DNA from: Pseudomonas sp. N40(2020)
GTDB taxonomy: Bacteria > Pseudomonadota > Gammaproteobacteria > Pseudomonadales > Pseudomonadaceae
NCBI RefSeq assembly: GCF_014472415.1
Contig: NZ_JACSZV010000017.1
Span: 48,723-112,722 of the forward strand
Reading direction: 5' to 3'
Length of the DNA stretch: 64,000 nt
This document shows, one piece after another, positions 62,631 to 64,000 of the stretch (positions are counted from its first letter, which is position 1; every line of letters starts with the position of its first letter). Made by a program: the position numbers and the translations under genes. The notes under the pieces are model-generated. The model was given only the letters and a program-made list of their open reading frames with translations, did not search any database and had not been told where the DNA came from.

Positions 62631-63192
62631 AACTGAAAACACCGCGCTGGCTCAGCAGGTCGCGGGTCAAATAAAGCGCCGCCAAGGCGCGCCCTTCGGA
62701 AAACTGCGGATTCAGCGCCAGCGCCGACAACTCACGCAGGTTGACCTTGTCGACCCGCATCGGCTCGGGCTCATCGCCCTCCAGACGTTCCTCGTAAAGA
62801 TCGGTGGCCAGCACCACCTGAATCTTCTGGCTCATGTAACCGGGCGACAGCGACAGCTCGGTCAGATGTTCCAGTTGCCGCGCGCCGAAACCCGCCTCTT
62901 CCTTGAGTTCACGCTCGGCCGCCGCCAACACATCTTCGCCCGGCTCGATCAAACCTTTAGGCAAGGACAACTCATATTCGTCAGTGCCGCCGCAGTATTC
63001 CTCGACCAGCACCGCGTGCTCGGCATCGAGCATCGCCACGATCATCACCGCGCCGTATCCCGCCCCCTTGCCGACCAGCCGCTCGTAAGTGCGCTCCACG
63101 CCGTTGGAAAAACGCAGCTTCAGTTCTTCGACGCAAAACAGGCGGCTGGTGGCGACGATTTCGCGGGCAAGTACAGTGGGTTTCTGGCGCAT
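62623..63192 (-). CDS. nudE: ADP compounds hydrolase NudE
   Basis: A 189-residue Nudix hydrolase of ADP-ribose, Ap3A and NADH. The Nudix box is GLIEPGEDVLAAAERELKEE in part, ending AGF, with all three catalytic Glu residues present. VEEYCGGTDEYELSLPKG precedes it. It is divergent from the yrfG-type gene and overlaps cysQ, probably one operon. Confidence 0.95.
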   Translation of the reverse strand: MRQKPTVLAREIVATSRLFCVEELKLRFSNGVERTYERLVGKGAGYGAVMIVAMLDAEHAVLVEEYCGGTDEYELSLPKGLIEPGEDVLAAAERELKEEAGFGARQLEHLTELSLSPGYMSQKIQVVLATDLYEERLEGDEPEPMRVDKVNLRELSALALNPQFSEGRALAALYLTRDLLSQRGVFSYE

Positions 63193-63280
63193 GCAAAGCT
63201 CCTTGGCGTGAACGCGCTACTATAACGCGGCTTTCCCGATTGTTTACGTCGGATATCTTTTCACCGTTCGAGACGTTGCC

Positions 63281-63943
63281 ATGCCTTCATTACCGTGGTC
63301 CGACATCGATACCGTTCTGCTGGACATGGACGGCACGTTGCTGGATCTGCACTTCGATAACCATTTCTGGCTGGAACATCTGCCCCAACGTTACGCCGAT
63401 CTCCACGGGATCAGCCGGGCCATGGCCGAGATGGAATTGCAGCCGCTGTTCGAGCGCCATGCCGGTCAATTGCAGTGGTATTGCCTGGATTTCTGGAGCA
63501 CGGAGCTGAAGTTGTCAGTGCGTGAATTGAAGCAGGAAACCGCGCACCTGATCGCCCTGCGCCCGGATGCCGATACCTTTCTGGCGGCGATAAAACGGGC
63601 CGGCAAACGGGTGATCATGATCACCAACGCGCACCGTGATTCGCTGTCGTTGAAGCTGGAGCGGATTGAACTGGCGCCCTATTTCGAACGGTTGATCAGC
63701 TCGCACGATTACGGTTACCCCAAGGAGAACCCGCAGTTCTGGGATGCCTTGCAGACGGATATCGGTTTTGATCCGGCGCGCAGTTTGTTTATCGACGACA
63801 CCTTGCCGATTCTGCGCAGTGCGCGGGATTTCGGCGTGGCGCACTTGTTGGCGGTCAAAGAACCGGACAGCCGCAAAGGGCCGAAAGATACTGCGGAGTT
63901 TGCAGCGGTCGAGGATTATCGGGATCTGATCTCAGGCCTTTGA
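63281..63943 (+). CDS. yrfG: HAD-family GMP/IMP nucleotidase (YrfG-like)
   Basis: A 220-residue HAD phosphatase. Motif I is LLDMDGTLLDL (nucleophile Asp and acid/base Asp), motif II is MITNAH, motif III Lys is in GYPKENP, and motif IV is FIDDT. The 'HFDNHFWLEHLPQRYA' segment after motif I is characteristic of the YrfG group that dephosphorylates GMP and IMP. It is divergent from nudE, a conserved arrangement. Confidence 0.93.
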   Translation: MPSLPWSDIDTVLLDMDGTLLDLHFDNHFWLEHLPQRYADLHGISRAMAEMELQPLFERHAGQLQWYCLDFWSTELKLSVRELKQETAHLIALRPDADTFLAAIKRAGKRVIMITNAHRDSLSLKLERIELAPYFERLISSHDYGYPKENPQFWDALQTDIGFDPARSLFIDDTLPILRSARDFGVAHLLAVKEPDSRKGPKDTAEFAAVEDYRDLISGL

Positions 63944-63948
63944 CTCCT

Positions 63949-63983
63949 GTAGGAGCTGCCGGAGGCTGCGATCTTTTGATCTT
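63949..63983. repeat. REP element at the window end
   Basis: GTAGGAGCTGCCGGAGGCTGCGATC followed by TTTTGATCTT, the same family as 61718-61779. Only one arm is visible with certainty; a partner may lie beyond the window. It probably also terminates or stabilises the yrfG transcript. Confidence 0.6.
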
Positions 63984-64000
63984 GTTTTTAAAATCAAAAG

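Overview
The window looks like a chromosome segment from a Pseudomonas of the P. fluorescens group. The evidence is GC-rich codon use, the block trmL-secB-grxC-rhodanese-gpmI-envC-ctpA-yibQ, the order hisB-hisH-DUF2164-hisA-hisF, an asmA-mutY-yggX-tRNA-Phe block, a DUF6124 protein, and several Pseudomonas-type REP palindromes. Identifications rest on reading motifs and gene order; no database search was possible.

Layout. 1-7000: housekeeping genes for tRNA modification, Sec chaperone, glutaredoxin, phosphoglycerate mutase and cell-separation/periplasmic proteins. 7118-9227: a Vps62-like protein converging on an orphan amino-acid-type binding protein. 9301-12353: histidine biosynthesis. 12623-14287: OFA-type MFS transporter. 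14780-18514: asmA, mutY, yggX, tRNA-Phe. 18924-26270: an accessory cluster that should make L-2,3-diaminopropionate (SbnA/SbnB pair) with an FAD/NAD(P) protein, a glutathione transferase, a LctP-like permease and a MocR regulator. 26298-29024: small membrane protein, a scar holding two gene remnants, an alpha/beta hydrolase and two tandem basic-tailed paralogues. 29095-35250: GABA-type permease, a complete polar amino-acid ABC transporter and a coupled methyltransferase. 35596-36563: FkbM methyltransferase and tRNA-Thr.

From 36565 to about 42320 lies a small genomic island. It is bounded by tRNA-Thr and by a degenerate second copy of that tRNA's 3' end plus its terminator. It holds an AAA/STAND-like ATPase, a small orphan protein, a DUF6124 protein behind an elaborate structured leader, an Ogr/Delta phage zinc finger, and an AT-rich gene fusing a GHKL (Hsp90/MORC-like) ATPase to a PD-(D/E)XK nuclease-like domain. 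No integrase is visible. The GHKL-nuclease gene is the best candidate here for an undescribed (probably anti-phage) system. A RES/Xre toxin-antitoxin pair sits just outside the right boundary.

43771-46826: a LysR regulator converging on a tight operon of 2-oxoglutarate dioxygenase, GNAT acetyltransferase and AzlCD exporter, which reads as an amino-acid hydroxylation and export cassette. 47059-54207: OprD porin, DsbA-like protein, siderophore receptor with a Fur-box-like site, and the agmatine-to-putrescine pair aguA-aguB. 54421-57333: a 970-residue kinase/aminotransferase fusion. 57481-63943: rfbC, the dctBD two-component system with a thioesterase, cysQ-nudE and a yrfG-type nucleotidase.
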